64,000 nucleotides of DNA from Brachypodius melanocephalos (Eukaryota; Chordata; Aves; Passeriformes; Pycnonotidae), in contig VZSR01001854.1 in NCBI GenBank assembly GCA_013398615.1, positions 14,083,198 to 14,147,197 of the forward strand. Direction: 5' to 3'. The position numbers and the translations under genes were made by a program. The notes under the pieces are model-generated. The model saw nothing but the letters and a program-made list of their open reading frames with translations. It was not told the origin of the DNA and did not search any database. Below, piece by piece: positions 13,501 through 28,500 of this stretch (positions within the stretch are counted from its first letter, which is position 1; every line of letters starts with the position of its first letter).

Positions 13501-16500
13501 GTTTTTCCAAAATAACTGCCTGGTGGCAGTACCTCTGGCCACTGTCTGGATGTTATAGCAAGTGACAATATAATAAGGGGAGCTGACTTAAGAAATCATT
13601 ACCCTACTCACCTTTGAAAAGTGTAGCTATCTAAGTATCAGCTTAGGTTGGATTAGCAAAAATAACAATACCATTCCTCTGCATGCTTCAAAAACATGTT
13701 TCCATCATCCTGCGTATATTTGGACATAGAAACATTTTAATCAATGTATTTTTATTTACTAATGAAGTGGGACATGCTCTGTAAAAGCCTATAACATGCA
13801 AATGCAGAGATCTCGCATTATTCAGGTAATTTTTACTTTTGTGTAGTTCAGCAGAGTCCTAGTACATTAGTGTGAAGACTAATGAAAACATACACCACCA
13901 CAATCAGATTTTCAAACAATCAGAGAGTGAAAATAGCAATTGTCACAATTACTCCAGTATCTATCATACACACAACCAACAAACATTAGTTTTCAAGACT
14001 TTTCATAATGTGGTGTGACTCACAGCTTATTCTTCTCAGATTTCCCCATTTGCAAGAAACATTTTGTAAATAGGAGCTATTTCTACTACAAAAATGTATT
14101 TTCTATTATTTCCATTACATTTTTTTATTTCCCCTCCCTCCACTAAGACTCATCAATGTGCTGGGACACAGAGCTAAATGTGTGGAATACCGATTATTTT
14201 AAGAGTTCAGTTTAAAACACATCCCTGTTGAATGTTCGTTACAAAAGCAAGTGGTTAGAGGGAGCTCAAGATCTGCAGGAGCAAGAACCAAAGGAAATTT
14301 TTCAATGGTACTTTTTTGGCAGAGGATACATGGGAGGTAATGATCCTGTCCTTCTCTAACAGCCTTTTAGCCCCCAAGGACTTGATCCCAAACCAGTAGT
14401 TTTTGTGGTTGTTTTTAATAGCAACACATTAACTGTGCAACAGTGGCAAGTTCATCACCAAACTGTTTATTTTCTATGATGTGATGACTTTGGATAACAT
14501 ATTTCCAAAGTCAGTGCTTTCCTGAGAAAACATCTCTGTGACTTGCAGCATTATCACTTCACATATAAATACATCAGGAACTTGGAACTTGTAGCAACCA
14601 AATTTTGCTGCAGGCTGGAGTGTAAGATGCTGCACTGCCTGATTCAGCTGAACTCTGCTGAATTCACATGACCTTAGACACAGCTGAAAACCTTTGCAAC
14701 GACAAGTCTTAAAAATACTTTAGAGGAGCAACAGCACCAATTTGGATCTTATAGTTCTTCCTTTTTTAAAATCAAAGACTCAGGGAGAAGATAGAAGATA
14801 TACTGCCCTGGGATTGCTAAGTCAAAGAACACAGATGGTTATCCTGCTTTCATCAGAAAAACATATCAGGAAAAGTGTGAGACGGAGAGTAGAAGTCATA
14901 CTGACAGAAATGCATGTATCTGAGAAAGGTCTCAGATTCCATTAAGGCTCTACATTCTGGTTTGATATCTTACAATACAGATAATCTTAAAAAACGGAGC
15001 CCCTCCAAAAAATCCAAGTTTTCATTTAACTGAAAAGTAAAGGTATTTGAATATTTTATTCAGAAGAGAGCTGCAAAACATAGAATAGCGAAGGTCAGTG
15101 GAATACAACAATGCTAGAAGTAGCAATCATTTATTCTGGGTGTCTATCTACTGTCACTGACTCTCACAGCACCTACTCATGGCTTGTGCAAATACATTGT
15201 GAGGCCAGACTGCATTTGGGGCTGCTCAGACACAAAAAGCTGTGGTTCAATGAAAATCTGTTCTCTGATAGGGGCTGAAAAATCCCCAAACACATGCATT
15301 ACTGACAGATTTTTGGTAACAACCAGATAGCTGTGACCTCAAAAAGCTCAAAATAGGAACACAAGAAATCACATTAACGTCTGAGATATTTACTGCTTCT
15401 ACTTGTATTCCCTTATAAGCATCCTTTTGCATCATATTCTGAGATCACATTTTATAAACTGATACATACAAATTTTTGACCAACAATTAAGTTTGTGCAC
15501 TCCTTTCACATCAAATGCCTACCCATTTATTTTATGATCACAAAAAAAGCAGAAAGAGCAGGTGTAAAGTGAATATCCCTAATTTATCAAAAGGTCAAAT
15601 AATTTTCTAATTTTCATCCTCCATATTTATGGAAAAATTTTGTATTAACCAACATGGCATTCCTGTTATCAACTTGCACTATCAAGAGAGGAGACAGATT
15701 CTTTTGTGTATTCTTGCTCTGAGTACTTGCTGCTATGACATTAAAATTGACAGAAGGGTATTGGGCTCCTGTCATATTTATTTAAAATCTTCATACAGAA
15801 GAAGCCCATAGAGACATACCCTAGGCACCCAGATGACAGCAATACTATTGCTGCTACATAATGGCCAGCTGCAAACTGAAGTTTAATTTCATTTTTCCCT
15901 ATCAGAGGGATCTCTTCTAGCTACTTCCAGTTGTAAAGAAATGTCCATGGATTTTACAGCAGCAATGCTCACTCACAACTGTAGCACATCAAAAGAAGTA
16001 GAAAGTAAAGCATGCAGGAGCTTTAAGGGAGAATAGCAAATTTTGTTGTGAACTCTGCTACTGAGAACAGCAATACTTCCGGATGCAACACAGAGAGGAT
16101 AGTAGCAGAAATCCAGAGTTCAGAAAAAACACGGTGCAATCATGCTATTTGATCCGTGAATAAAAGTAAGAAGAGAAGGGCCCATTCCTCCTAGGTTCAA
16201 GAGTTTTATGAGTACTGGGTAGTAGGACAGTAGGAAAGAAAACTGCAAGGAGAGGGAAAGGGAAATGGGGAAGGGAAAAAATGAAGGAAAAAAGAAAATC
16301 CTCTCCTTTAGCAGTACTGCTGAATATGCATCAGGAAAAATTTCCTAAAACACAGTGGAAGTGTAAGCTCCTGTGACAGGAGAGATATCCAGGGATATGC
16401 TCTGTGTCAAGCACAAGCTATCTTGTTCTGTAGACAATAGTAAGGCTAGAGAAAGCCCGTGAAAAGATAATGCAAGGATGCTGCTAATCTGCCTATGAAG

Positions 16501-19500
16501 TGCTCTGATGTAGGTACCCCAGGGTATCAGTGACACGTTGCCATGCACTTCCTACCTCATGCAGACAAAGGGCTCAGCCATGACCTTGTTAAGCATCTGA
16601 AGGGATACAACACTGGTGCACAAATATCCTTTCTTCTCCCCAATCTGCGTGGTTGGGCTAAGTATAGTCACATGTATGCTATTTGCTCCCCCCACCTCCA
16701 ATTTTGTAGTTGTGTCATGGAGAAACGATCCAAGTGTTTTGTAGCGTATGAAGAGATGAGGAGCACTGCCATTCTTCTGAAAGACCAGCAAAAGACAAAT
16801 TTGCAACTCATATGAAAAGCACCAATAAGCTACCAGCACTAACGAACCACCAGACATTTATGGGTTAATTTTGGTACCTCTGTTATTTCAGGAAACTGAA
16901 GCCTAGTTTCCATACAGACCACTGGAGATCCTCAATCCTTTACGAATCAAAACATTATGACTTCAGCATTTGAAAGAGGAAGGCCAAAACTTTCCACAGC
17001 AGAAGAAAAATGCATGGAGAATTTCCCACTCTCTGTCTCTGCCTGTGCTGGCATGACACAAACCACACTGTGTGACAGAAAGCAGCTACCTAGCATTATG
17101 TCAAAGGGAGAGCTATGATCACCCTGGGAAGTGGCTGAAGTCATGTTGATTTTAACCTGCATTCGCTTTGCAGAGCTTCAAGTAACAGTAGGGTGTTAAC
17201 ACTGAATGGAAACACTCCAGAAAACATGAGCTAAGCCAATTCACTATTACAAAAGACCAGTCTGAAGTAATCCCTGTCGTTCTCTAGGTCTCACAGACTG
17301 GCAAGCAGCCCCTCATAACTTTCTCATAAATCACTCAATGCTCAAAAAGTTTCATTTTTTATTTCACCAAATGTTATCTCACTGTCACTCTTAGCACACG
17401 AAAGCAATTTCATCAGCTGTTACCATTTCTTTTAGGTATGGTAATCTTGAGGAACAAATTAATTAAAACCTTAAACCAGACTGACAGGTGTGACTTCTGT
17501 AGCAGTTTTTAAATGGAAATGAGTATTTAGAACTGCAGGAAGGCTTGTAATTATTTCAGGTAGGTCAGGTTTTACATCAAAGCAAAATATTAACATAGCA
17601 ATGGCGAGGTGTAATTTGGTGATGTTTATGTCCTTGGAAAATCTAAGGAAGCCTACTCAGCATCTCAGCTGTTGTGCACATAATGCAACAGTTTCAAACG
17701 CAGTTTGTAAACTTGAACTCTGGCTATTTTCATTAATATACCCTGCTGCATTTTTCAAAGGGCTTAGGCCTTCACGAATGTGACTGATTTAAACAGGAAC
17801 ACCTGTACCTCTGAAAATTAAGTGAAAAGTATTAAGTAGGGTATTTGCACTTGAGAAACCACTTCTGAATTTTCAGTATAACGTGTGATTGAGCCTGCTG
17901 AACCACTATCACAGAAGCATGACAGAAGTGAAATATCTGATATAATCCTAAGGCAAAATATGAAAAGAATTTCAGCACAAATTAACTCATAAACAATATA
18001 GTAAAAAAGAGCTGGTTGTTCACCATCTCACATATGCTTTTTTACTATTAACGATTTGGTTGTAATCACAAGGAAATACAGTATCGTGCAAAATGTGGAC
18101 TTGACAGCCCAGGAGATCATAATCCTTTTAAGCACAGAACATGCAAGGCAAGCAGAGGCCAACTCAAACGTTGTTAATGTGACCTTTTCCCTGGACCTGC
18201 ACTTCAGTATCTTCCCTAGTGGTTCATCTGGCTGCAGCTTAGGCTCAGTTATCAGTGCCCACAAACAGATGCCAAGCCACAGATAACAGTCCCATCACTG
18301 CAGACATGTGCTGGGTCAGTGCTCAGGGCAGGCTGTCTCTCTGGAGGTTCAAATGCCCATGGCAGCTGTTTCACTCTGAAGATCACCAGCTTTTTCTTCC
18401 TTCATGGAGCATTTCATTGTGAATGTGTAATTTTTTTGCATTCATCTGACACTGGCAGCCTACTGATCAGAACTCTGGTCACTTTGGACCAACACAGCTG
18501 TAGAGACAACCAAGAGCTGGTTACACATTGTCCCATCAGATAATTTATAAGATAGGGGGATGACTGTACAAGGCCACAATCTGAAAAGGCTAGATGGCTC
18601 CCCTAGATCATCCAGTCTCCAATACATGCTGCTTGGGTGGCTCATCCTAGACAGCAACACAAAGGACAAGTGCTTCCTCTAAAAGCCCTCTTATTAGAGC
18701 TCTGCAACTACACTTCAGATAGAAATTGAAACTCAATCTCAGATTATATCACTTCTTCAACTTAAAATAGTTTTGGAAACACTCATTCCTAACCTCTTCT
18801 CTAGAAATACTATTTACAGAGTTCATAAAACAAAACTGCCTTCAATGATTTGAGAACTAAGAGAGCCTAGTCTAGGCAGTCTAAAAGTCTGAAAGACACC
18901 ACTGAAAAAACTAATAAAACAAATTACAAAACTGTAATTACAGAGCACTCCACAACAGAATCACAGGAGGGCTGAAGCTGGCCGTGAGCACTGGAGATCA
19001 CCTGGTCCAAGCCCCTGCTCAAGCTCAGTGATCTAGAACAGACCGCCCACAACAATGTCCAGGCAGCTTTCTGTTATCTCCAAGGATCAAGACTCAAAAA
19101 TCTCTTTGGGAAATCTGTCCCAGTGCTCAGTCACTCGCACAGGAAACACCTTTTTTTTTGACTGATGTCCACAGAGAACCTCCCATATTTCAGTTTGTTC
19201 CCATTGTCTCTGGTCCTGTCTCAAGGCACCACTGAAAATCGCTGTTTCCCTTTTCTTTGTGCCCTCCTTGCAGGTATTTATACATAATGAAAAGCTCTCC
19301 CTGGCTCTTTCGACCTCTGTTCAGAGCAAAGGCACTCCAATTTCTTCACCATTTTTGTGGTCCTTAACTGAGATGACCCTCTTCAGTAGCTCCAACTTCC
19401 TCTTGTACCAAGGAGCCCAGAACTGGACACAATCCTCTGGCACATCAGCCCTTCCTCCCAGTTTTGTGTCATATGCAAACTTGCTGTGGGCATGGTCTGC

Positions 19501-22500
19501 CCTATCACCTGGATCATTAAAGAAGATGTTGAAGAGGATTGGGCCACATCCAGTACTGTACACTACCCAGGGGTACAGTGCTAATTACTGGCCTCTAATA
19601 GATTTCCTTCAACTGATCAATGTTCTCTGTGCCCAGCTATTCAAGCAGTCTTCAACTGACCTCACTCTGCTCATCCAGCCCGTACTTCATCATATCCTCT
19701 CTATGGAGATCTTCCAGTAGACAGCTTTGAAAGCCTTTCTGAAGCCTAGGTAGAAAATATCCAGGGCTCTCCCCTCAGCTATCAACCTAGTATTTTCACC
19801 GTAGAAGTTTATAAAGTTTATCAGGTATGAATTCCCTTTGATGAATCCATGTTGACTTTTCCATCACTTTCATGCCCTTCTAGTACCTGAAAGTAGTTTC
19901 CACTATTACCCACTCTATCAGGAAGTGAGGTAAGCCTGTAGTTCCTTGGCTCTTCCTGACTGTCTTTTCTGAAGTACTTATAAACACTGGGAATTTTCTT
20001 ATTATTATGCCAAGAGTTTCTGTTAGGTGCTTCAAGAAAACAAAAAAGCTATTGTAAGGGTGGGACTGAAAAGTTGAATTCATGAATAAGATATTTTATT
20101 CTTCAAAAGATTTTAACTTAGCTGAATCTTTTAACTGTCAAATATAGTTCCATATAAAGCATTCCAAACTTTTTAAGTTGAGACACAGACATCAGATTAT
20201 GCAGTGTTTATTCTGAAATAAATACCAAAGACAAGTACGGAACTTATGAACTCATGAACTGATCAAGATATCCACATTTACATTTTATGTTTTAGAATTA
20301 ACCATGTACATGTACATTCCTCTAGGAAATACAGCAGATTAGTGAATTTCAGCAGTATTGTATTTTGCTGATAAGGTCTTAAAAGTTATCATCTACCAAA
20401 ATAGTTTTTACATAGTGCTACTGCACAGTAGAATTTGATTTCCTCCTTTCCTGCATTTATGAAGTCAACTTCTGCATGAAACAATTCAACCATTCAAATA
20501 CAATCATCTAACAGCTGAGAGACTTCTGGGGTATGGAAACTCCAGGAATTATTATATGGAAAGATATTTGAATTAAGCAGCACACTAAAAATGTGTTGTA
20601 CCACTGATACAAAGTCTAGACAAATCTTGAGCTCTTATAAATGGAAGATTAATGTAAAATTTCTAGAATGTAGCCAAAGTAGAAGTAAACAGTCAACACT
20701 GTTCATCTTCACAGAAAATGTGTGGATTAAGAGACATTAAAAACTTAACAGAAGACTGGTGAACTTGTGACTCGGCAGCAGCTTAGTCAAATCCCATGAA
20801 AATTAACTTGTAAACTGCCTTTTTTTCCCCCCTCATTAGCCTTTTTACCCTAAAATAAAGCTGTCCAAAGGTTGGCTGGTTGCTGTTTAATCCCATTTTG
20901 TGGGAGACCAGAATCATGATAGAGGAACCAAAGTCTCTGCCAGAGTTATCACAGTAAAATATAAGTAAAATGACTTTAAAAATCCAGTTCTGAGAGCAGA
21001 GAACAGAGAACCACTGATAAAAGTGACACCCCAAAAATAATTCTGCAACTGCAATACATAATCAAAGGCAAACAAATGAAATTAGATCCTAGGAACTGTC
21101 TTTTATTTTAGTGGGCTTGAGATGCTTCATCCCATCCAAACTTGGACACAGGAACCAGCAACATCCCCTTTAAAAGGAATACCTAATACCCTTCACACCA
21201 AAGTTTGCTTTGGCTGAGATGAATTTCATAGCCAGGAAGAAATGTGTATTTCATAAATAAGGCTGATATCAAAACTTCAAGTAACAAGTTTCGCTTACTC
21301 TAAGACACAGGGCCAATCTTTTTCCTATTCAAAACACAAAGCTTGTAATTTTTTTTTTTCCATTTTTACAATAATATAGATATCTAAACTCTAGACTTTC
21401 TACTTCCCTAGATGTCCAGGTCTATTAATCTAATTAAAAAAAAAAAAAACAAAAAACCAAGAAAAAACCAAAAAAACCCCAACCCATTGCATGTCTATAT
21501 GGCTATTCCTGTGCTGTAATTTGACAGCATTACTTCATTCACTGCAGACAATTTCAACTATGAGAGCTTCATCCAAGATAATGTCTGTCTTGGTAAGAAT
21601 GAGCCCCTTATCCATGGCAAGAAGTGCTCTCCAAGATGCTGAACTGTTTGGTTGCAGCAGACTGATAATAATCTCGCATGTTCTATATTATTATCCTTTG
21701 AATTTAAAAAACCCCATCAGAATTACCTCTGTTTCTCCCAGGCTACCTCAAGATCGGCAAACTGATTAGGTAAGGGCTGTTTTCTGGGATCAACAGGTTC
21801 TTGCAATTCAGCTAAGTGAATATAAATGCAAATAAAGATCTTGAAGAGATGTACAGCAGATGTCACGAGGTTGGACTCACATGACATTACTTACTTGAAC
21901 AACTATATATAAGTCAGAACATATTACCTCTTAGCTTATTAATAATTTGTCCTGATACTTCTTGAAATATTCCTGTGTGATTGATAGCTGAACTGAAACA
22001 GTTCCAGCCAGGACTTGACTTCCTCCATAGCAATAAGGCTGTCTACCCTCTGCAGGTAGAAGTATCTACTCCATAAAGTGGGGATCCTCTGCAAAACAGG
22101 GATGTAGCTTAAGTCTTTGAATAACTATCTTCAAGAGATGATCTGCTGCTCAGCCATATTGAGAGTGAAAGCAACTTTCACATGTGGCAATGCCACAGCT
22201 TATCAAGGACTCTCAATTGCCACTTGTTTGTCAAGAACATTCTCTGTGGCATTTGTGCATGTGGCAGAAAAAACGAGGTGCTGAGGTGACAGTCTCAATA
22301 ATGAGAACACATTGTTCCAATGATGAGACACAAGTGAAGCAAGATGTGCAGGGATCTTCAGGCACAAAACAGAAGTATGAGTATTTGAAATATATAAAGG
22401 TTCACAAGACCAAGAGGTCACCTAAATTTTTAGCTCTGTTAGGAGGTCTAATGAGATACACCATCTGTGCTTGCAGATAAGACAATTCTGCTTGCAGGAA

Positions 22501-25500
22501 TCTGCTCTGCATGGCTAAGGCAAAGTAAATACAGCTTAACCTGCACAAGATTTCTCAAAGCTTCATAAGCTAAATGAGACTGTCCTGCAATTTTGACGGA
22601 CAGCAATATCCCCCAAAACAACACATAAAACACCAGCTATTCTTTATCACCACTGCTTCTATTTGCTGTCCCTACTATACACTGTTACAAAGGAAAATCC
22701 CAGGAGACCCAAAGGCAGAAAATATGAGCTTCACAGGCCATGCAAGAACAGATGCAGACGAAAAAGACAAAAGATTGGGATTTGTGAAAAAAAGAGGTAA
22801 AGACACCTAAAGCTAAACTGGAGAGAAACCTGACATAAGTTATGAAATATAGGCTATAGATGATGAGGCTGATGAAGAGATCAGACTAAATTTTACTACT
22901 ATAACTAATTTCTCTCCTGTATTCCTGGTGAACAGCAAGCTGAACATGAGTCAGCAGCATTTTCTAGTAGCTTATAAATCTGGCTTTATTTTGTGCTGGA
23001 GATTAACCTGCTCTGCTGAGTACTCTCTAGATCACATTTGGAATAATGTGTTCAGTTCTGGGCCCCCAACACATCAATAAAGTAGTGTGAGCTCAAGGAG
23101 GGCCATCAGGATGCTCAGGTGTTAGATCACTTATCTTCTGAGGAAAGGCTCAGGGAACTGGGTTTGTTCAACCTGCAGGAACAAAGGCTTTGGGAACACC
23201 TAACAGCAGCTTGCCAATGCCTGCAAGGATGTCACCAAGAAGACAGAGCCAAGTTTTAAACAGTGGTGCATGGCTGCAGGATGAGACAGCAGGGATAAGC
23301 TGAAAAAAGGGAGGTTCTGTGTGGAAAAAGCAGCCATGAGGACAGTGGAACAGAAGAACGAGTTGCTTGTGGGATTGTGCAGCTTTCATCTCTGGAGATT
23401 TACAAGAATAAAGCCATGAGTATTCATAATGGTCTGAGCTCTGGTTATCCCTGTTTTGACCCTACACTAGAGATCTCTCAAGGCCCTCTCCAACCTGAGT
23501 TATCTCAAGATCCAGAGCCTAGACTGTGTCCCTAGGTGCTATGGTTTGTTAGAAGCTTAGAACTTTAAACCAGGCAATCTGCATCTAGCAATTCGTTTCT
23601 AATAGTGACCTATTGTAAAAGTTTAGCAAAAGTGCTAATGATTGAATTAAGTTCAAAGTGATCACTTCCCTGCTATTCATCTCATCAACAGCTCTTTGTC
23701 TTAATCTGCTCCCATCCATTTTGGCAATTGGATGAGAGATTTCCAAGTCTCACCATGGCCTTTGGTGTCAGCACACATCTGAAATCATCCTCAATTAACG
23801 TGCACTCCCATCTAGCAAGTAACCAGTAGAAAACAAAATTCTGCTAATGGTATGTAAATTATTTAGAATGAAAGAGGCTGAGAAACTGAAAGAAAAGTAG
23901 CATGAAGGTGTGTCTGAACTACATGTTACTTACTGGAATTTAGATGTTTCTACTCTGTTTGTCTACTAACAAACAGAACTCACAAATTACACAGAATGCT
24001 CAACTCATTTCTGTTATATTACTCTCACACAAGCCCTCTCTTTCTTCATCAAACAGAATAGATCTCTGCTGATCAATGAAGATTACACAAGCTGCTTGCA
24101 GTAGCTGCTGGAAAGAGTTTAGCAAAAAAGCTAGGGAATACTCAAGAAAGAAGACACCTAGAACTAACAGAGTCTAGTCATTTCCCAGAAAATATCCCAA
24201 AGCTATACCTAGTAAATCACATAATCAAACTTCTCACAGATTAAAATTTGGGGTTTTTTTATGGTGCCCAACTTGAGGCGTTAAATTCAATGGAGGAAAG
24301 GACAATGCAAATAAAGCCAATAGGAGCTATAGCTGGAAAATAGCAAGTGCTACATGCAAACTAAATATTCTAATATGACTGCACCTTAGGGTCAAGCTGG
24401 CCAGTCCATTAATTATACTCTCTGTACTTTAACTTCAAACTTGGTTTCTTTATACCTGAAAAACATTTTAAAAATAAACTGATCCTGAAAGCACCATTCA
24501 TAAGCACCACAAAAAGCCCATAAGGAAATAATTTGGAGACTGCTGTGAAAAAAGATTTTTAAAGTGTATTAAATAGGAACTAGAGCTACAGAAAATTCAA
24601 TGGGTATTGCAAAAAGCTGGGCAAGCAGCTTCTTAATAGCATAAATTCTGTGGAATAAAGCAACTTCTGAAGAAAACCTGGAGAGTTGATCATGCAATGA
24701 AAGTCTGTCAGTGACTATATAGATGGAACAGATTTGATCCCAATCCTTAGGTTTGAGGGGATTTCTTTGCTTCTATGAAGTCATACTGTCATTTTAAGAC
24801 AACTTTTGCACATACGAAGCTTCTGATTGGTATAATTTCGGTGTGATGGTCTAATAATTAATGGAAGCTAAATCTGAAACAGTTGTTCTTGAATTCTCAA
24901 GTCTGAAAGAATTGATAGGTTTTCTGCAGCCCCCACTGCTTTTAAAAGAACACCAAAAAAAGGTCAACAAAGGTTAAGTTGATTTCTTTTTTTTTAACCT
25001 TAGCTTAGCCTACCCGAGTAATATTATTTAGGCAGAAATCTTTCTTGCAGCAGGGTAAGGAAAAAGGAGAAAGTTTTTTTGTTCTTCTGAAGACCACTTT
25101 TACAGGGAGTGCAGGGCTGCACACAGCTTATTAGATGGTAAGCCTGCATGGGACTAAATCTCTAAGTTTGCCTTTAACAAGTGAAGTTGGAAAACAGATT
25201 TCATCATGCTAATCATCACACTGATGAAGGTTAGCTACTTAAGCCAGAAGGGTAAGTGATAACAGTAATGAGCCCTCTGTGCTGCCTAGCACTGCATGAG
25301 GTAAGGACACTGCTAATATCTTGCATCCAGTTCCTGGCCACAAAAGAGAAGGAGCAGAAGTATTAGAAGCAAATACATTTTTCTGCACTCCCTTCCGTTT
25401 CTCAAGTTTAATTCCTTCTGCCATTTTAGTAAACCTTGATTCTGATCTCTTCCTTCCTCTCCCTCTTTCTATCCAGCTCTTTATTAATTTCAGTAGGCCT

Positions 25501-28500
25501 ATCACTCCGTTTTCTGCCCTATCTAGTACAATTCAAGTGTCTCTCTCACAGTCAAAACAATCACCTTCCCATTATCTTTCAGACATTTCTGCAATGCAAT
25601 CTTGTCTTCCAAGAGTCTCCTATTCCTTGACCCTCCCTTCTTTGTCCTAGAAAGATATTCATCCCCTCAGGATATTTAATTCCTTTCCCTTATTATCTAG
25701 CTCTGATAAATTACTGCTTAGAAACATTAGTCCCTGGATACTTCTACAGCAAGGATCCTCTGGTGATTTACATCTTATTGCAGGATCAAAAAGGAACTTC
25801 AGAAAACAGAACATTTCCCCGCTGCCACTAACTAGTACCCCTCCAGAGATGACGGCAGATTGCAAAAAGAGAGAAAAAACCCAATTCCTTAAGAAAGAAA
25901 CAAATGCTTACACATATTTAGAAGTCAACTCAACTTGAAAGCTTTGCTAAAATCTTTGTGGTACTGTTGCGCAGTTTTGGCCGCTGTCACAAGGCAAGAG
26001 CCAATAAATGCTAAGTGACTTCTTCAGAAAATCGAAACAACTGCTGGAACAAAGCAAAGAGAAGAAACTGGTGGCAGCAGTAAAGACAGCTGCCTGCAAA
26101 GACAGTACTTAGCCCAGATTTGTGCCTGAAGTCTTACCTTCCTGATAAAACACTGCCTTTTCTATTTCAAAGCCGGTCTCACAGCAGTATACAGCAAGCC
26201 GCTTTTAATTTTTGAGAGAGAGACTACAGTCTGTGTCTGCCCAAAAGGTAATGCCTAATTACACCAGTCTGAAGCCATAACAATAAAACTTTGATGATGC
26301 ATACAATTGGTTCCCAGCTTATCTGTGCGATTTGCCAGGCAGTTATTTTCAGTCCTCACTTTGATCAGGGAAAGTGACCTTGCTGTCCTTTTTATATCAG
26401 CTGTAAAATAAGCTTGCAATTAGTTCTCGAAAGTTCAAGTGATTCTAATGAAATCTCTTATGACCAAAAATGCAAATTAATTCTTTAGTTCTACATCTTG
26501 GTAGTTTAGGGAATTCAGATTGCTCTCTGTCCCGGATATGCTTGAGTAGGGAAGGAAAACAGGATAAACATACTAACACACTAGTTGCCAGAGCTAGCAA
26601 TATTTTTATGCCTATATTAATTAGCAAAGATTATGAAACAAGAGTACAACAGTTTTTAAAAGCATTTGATGAATACACAACAAAATATTGCATTATGTCT
26701 ACATAAGCAAAACTTATAGGCAGCTGTTCCTAAAAACATGCATGTTTCAGCTCTTCCTTTCTCATTAAGTCAAACAACAGTTAGATAATAGAGCTGAAAA
26801 CGATTTTTGGTACCAATGTGTTTATTGCATTTCCTGGCACATCAAGCTGTCAGACAAACAATTAGTTTCATTTCAAATTAAACCTGACAGGCAATCCCTT
26901 GGTGACAGAACACACATTAATTTAACTAAAACACATACCTCTTCTCTTTCAAAATATCACTTCCATCAAGCACACAGCTTTCTTGATACTCTTCCTGCTA
27001 GGTGGGACTGCTCTTCCTGCCATTCCACAAATTCTTACAGCGAATACATCAAACCTCTTAGTTACCCTCAGGTGGTAAACAAGACAAAGGTTCTTTTTTG
27101 CTCCTTAAAGTAGCACACATGAAATCCAGACTTATGTGTCGCCATCATTTACTAGTGACCCTGCTAATAATGTACAGGAAACAAGACAATTTCTCCTGTA
27201 TTACCCTCTTAAATAAGGATGGCAACCCCTCTGAGGAACTGACATTCAATAAGCAAAATATCCTCTACACTTCATTGCTTTTCCTCAGACAGATTCTTCA
27301 TCTATCTGTGCCCTTACCCTTTTGCAACTGAGGTCTACAAAGTGCCTCCAGGACTGAGGAACAATACAGCCAAAGTCACGCAATGGGAACACTTGATGTT
27401 TAGCTACCAGAAACCAAAGGACACTGAAGGACAGCTGTCTTCCCATATCAAATGAAAAGAAATACTCAAAGAAATGCCAGGAAAATCAGCCTTGAAGACT
27501 TGATATTTTTAATTCAGTATCAGCCAGTGCTCCCTTTCCTTCACAGCCTCATCTTGCCTCAGGAAGAGGTGCCAGACATACAACAGCAAGCAAATTGTAC
27601 CAGAATCTGCTTATAAGGAAATTTCTTTGCATCATATGGAGGCTGGTATTTTTTAACAAAAATGATTTATACATAAATGAGACTATAAACATTGCTACTC
27701 TAAATATTTTTTTTTCTTAAACCTTCCACAGCTCTTGTTTGCAATGACATCAAATCTCTACATCTAATGTGCTTCAGTTAAACATTATTTTTTTTTTGCT
27801 TGGACTTTTAAAATTACAGTAATAAGCTATTCAGTGGTCTGAAATTCCCTCTTCTCAAACTATAAAACAACATAGGCACTACCTGTAGACACAGAGCCAC
27901 CAAATGATTTGAGTTGTAAGGGTTGTTTAAACATGATCTAGTCAAACTTTCTCTGCCATGGGCATGGACATCTTTAAGGCTGCCTTGAGCAGTCTGCTCC
28001 AGGTCCCATCCAACCTGATTTTGAGTACTTCCAACAATCGAACATCCACTACTTCTCTGGGCAACCTGTTCCAGTGCCTCATGACCCTCACAGTGAAGAA
28101 TTTCTTCCTAATACCTGATTTAAACCTACCCTCTTTCAGCTTAAACCATTGCTACTTGTCCTAATTGGTCCTATTAAAAAGTCTATCCCCATCTCTCTTG
28201 TAAGATCCCTTTAGAAGATGAAAGGCCACAAAGAGGTATCCTGGGAACCTGCTCTTCTCCAGGCTTAATAACCACAACTATCTCAGACTTTCCTCATAGG
28301 AGACGTGTTCCAACTCTCTCACCATTTTTTGTGGCCTTCCTCTAGAGTGACTCCAACAGGTCCACATCCTTTTTATCTTGGGAGTCCCCAGAGCTGGACA
28401 CAATACTCCAGGTGGGTGCAGACCAAGATACAAATTGCCTTCTGGACTTCACATGTACATGTTCAGCTTTTCTTCTATCAGAATCCCCACAAGTCCTTCT

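Larger units (their letters stand above)
3725..18955 (-). other. DAP intron 2, 3' portion; no gene recognised
   Basis: About 15 kb of AT-rich intron. It holds a (TA)n microsatellite at 7483-7530, a small tandem duplication at 9054-9101 and a polypurine stretch at 16228-16299. I find no further exon, RNA gene or clear transposon; frames of 60-100 codons are scattered on both strands at chance density. Old, highly diverged repeats may be present below what can be recognised by eye. Confidence 0.7.

Noticed and set aside
19259..19720. 153-codon + strand frame
   Set aside because: It runs antisense through the CR1 copy at 18956-20005 and is a shadow of that element.
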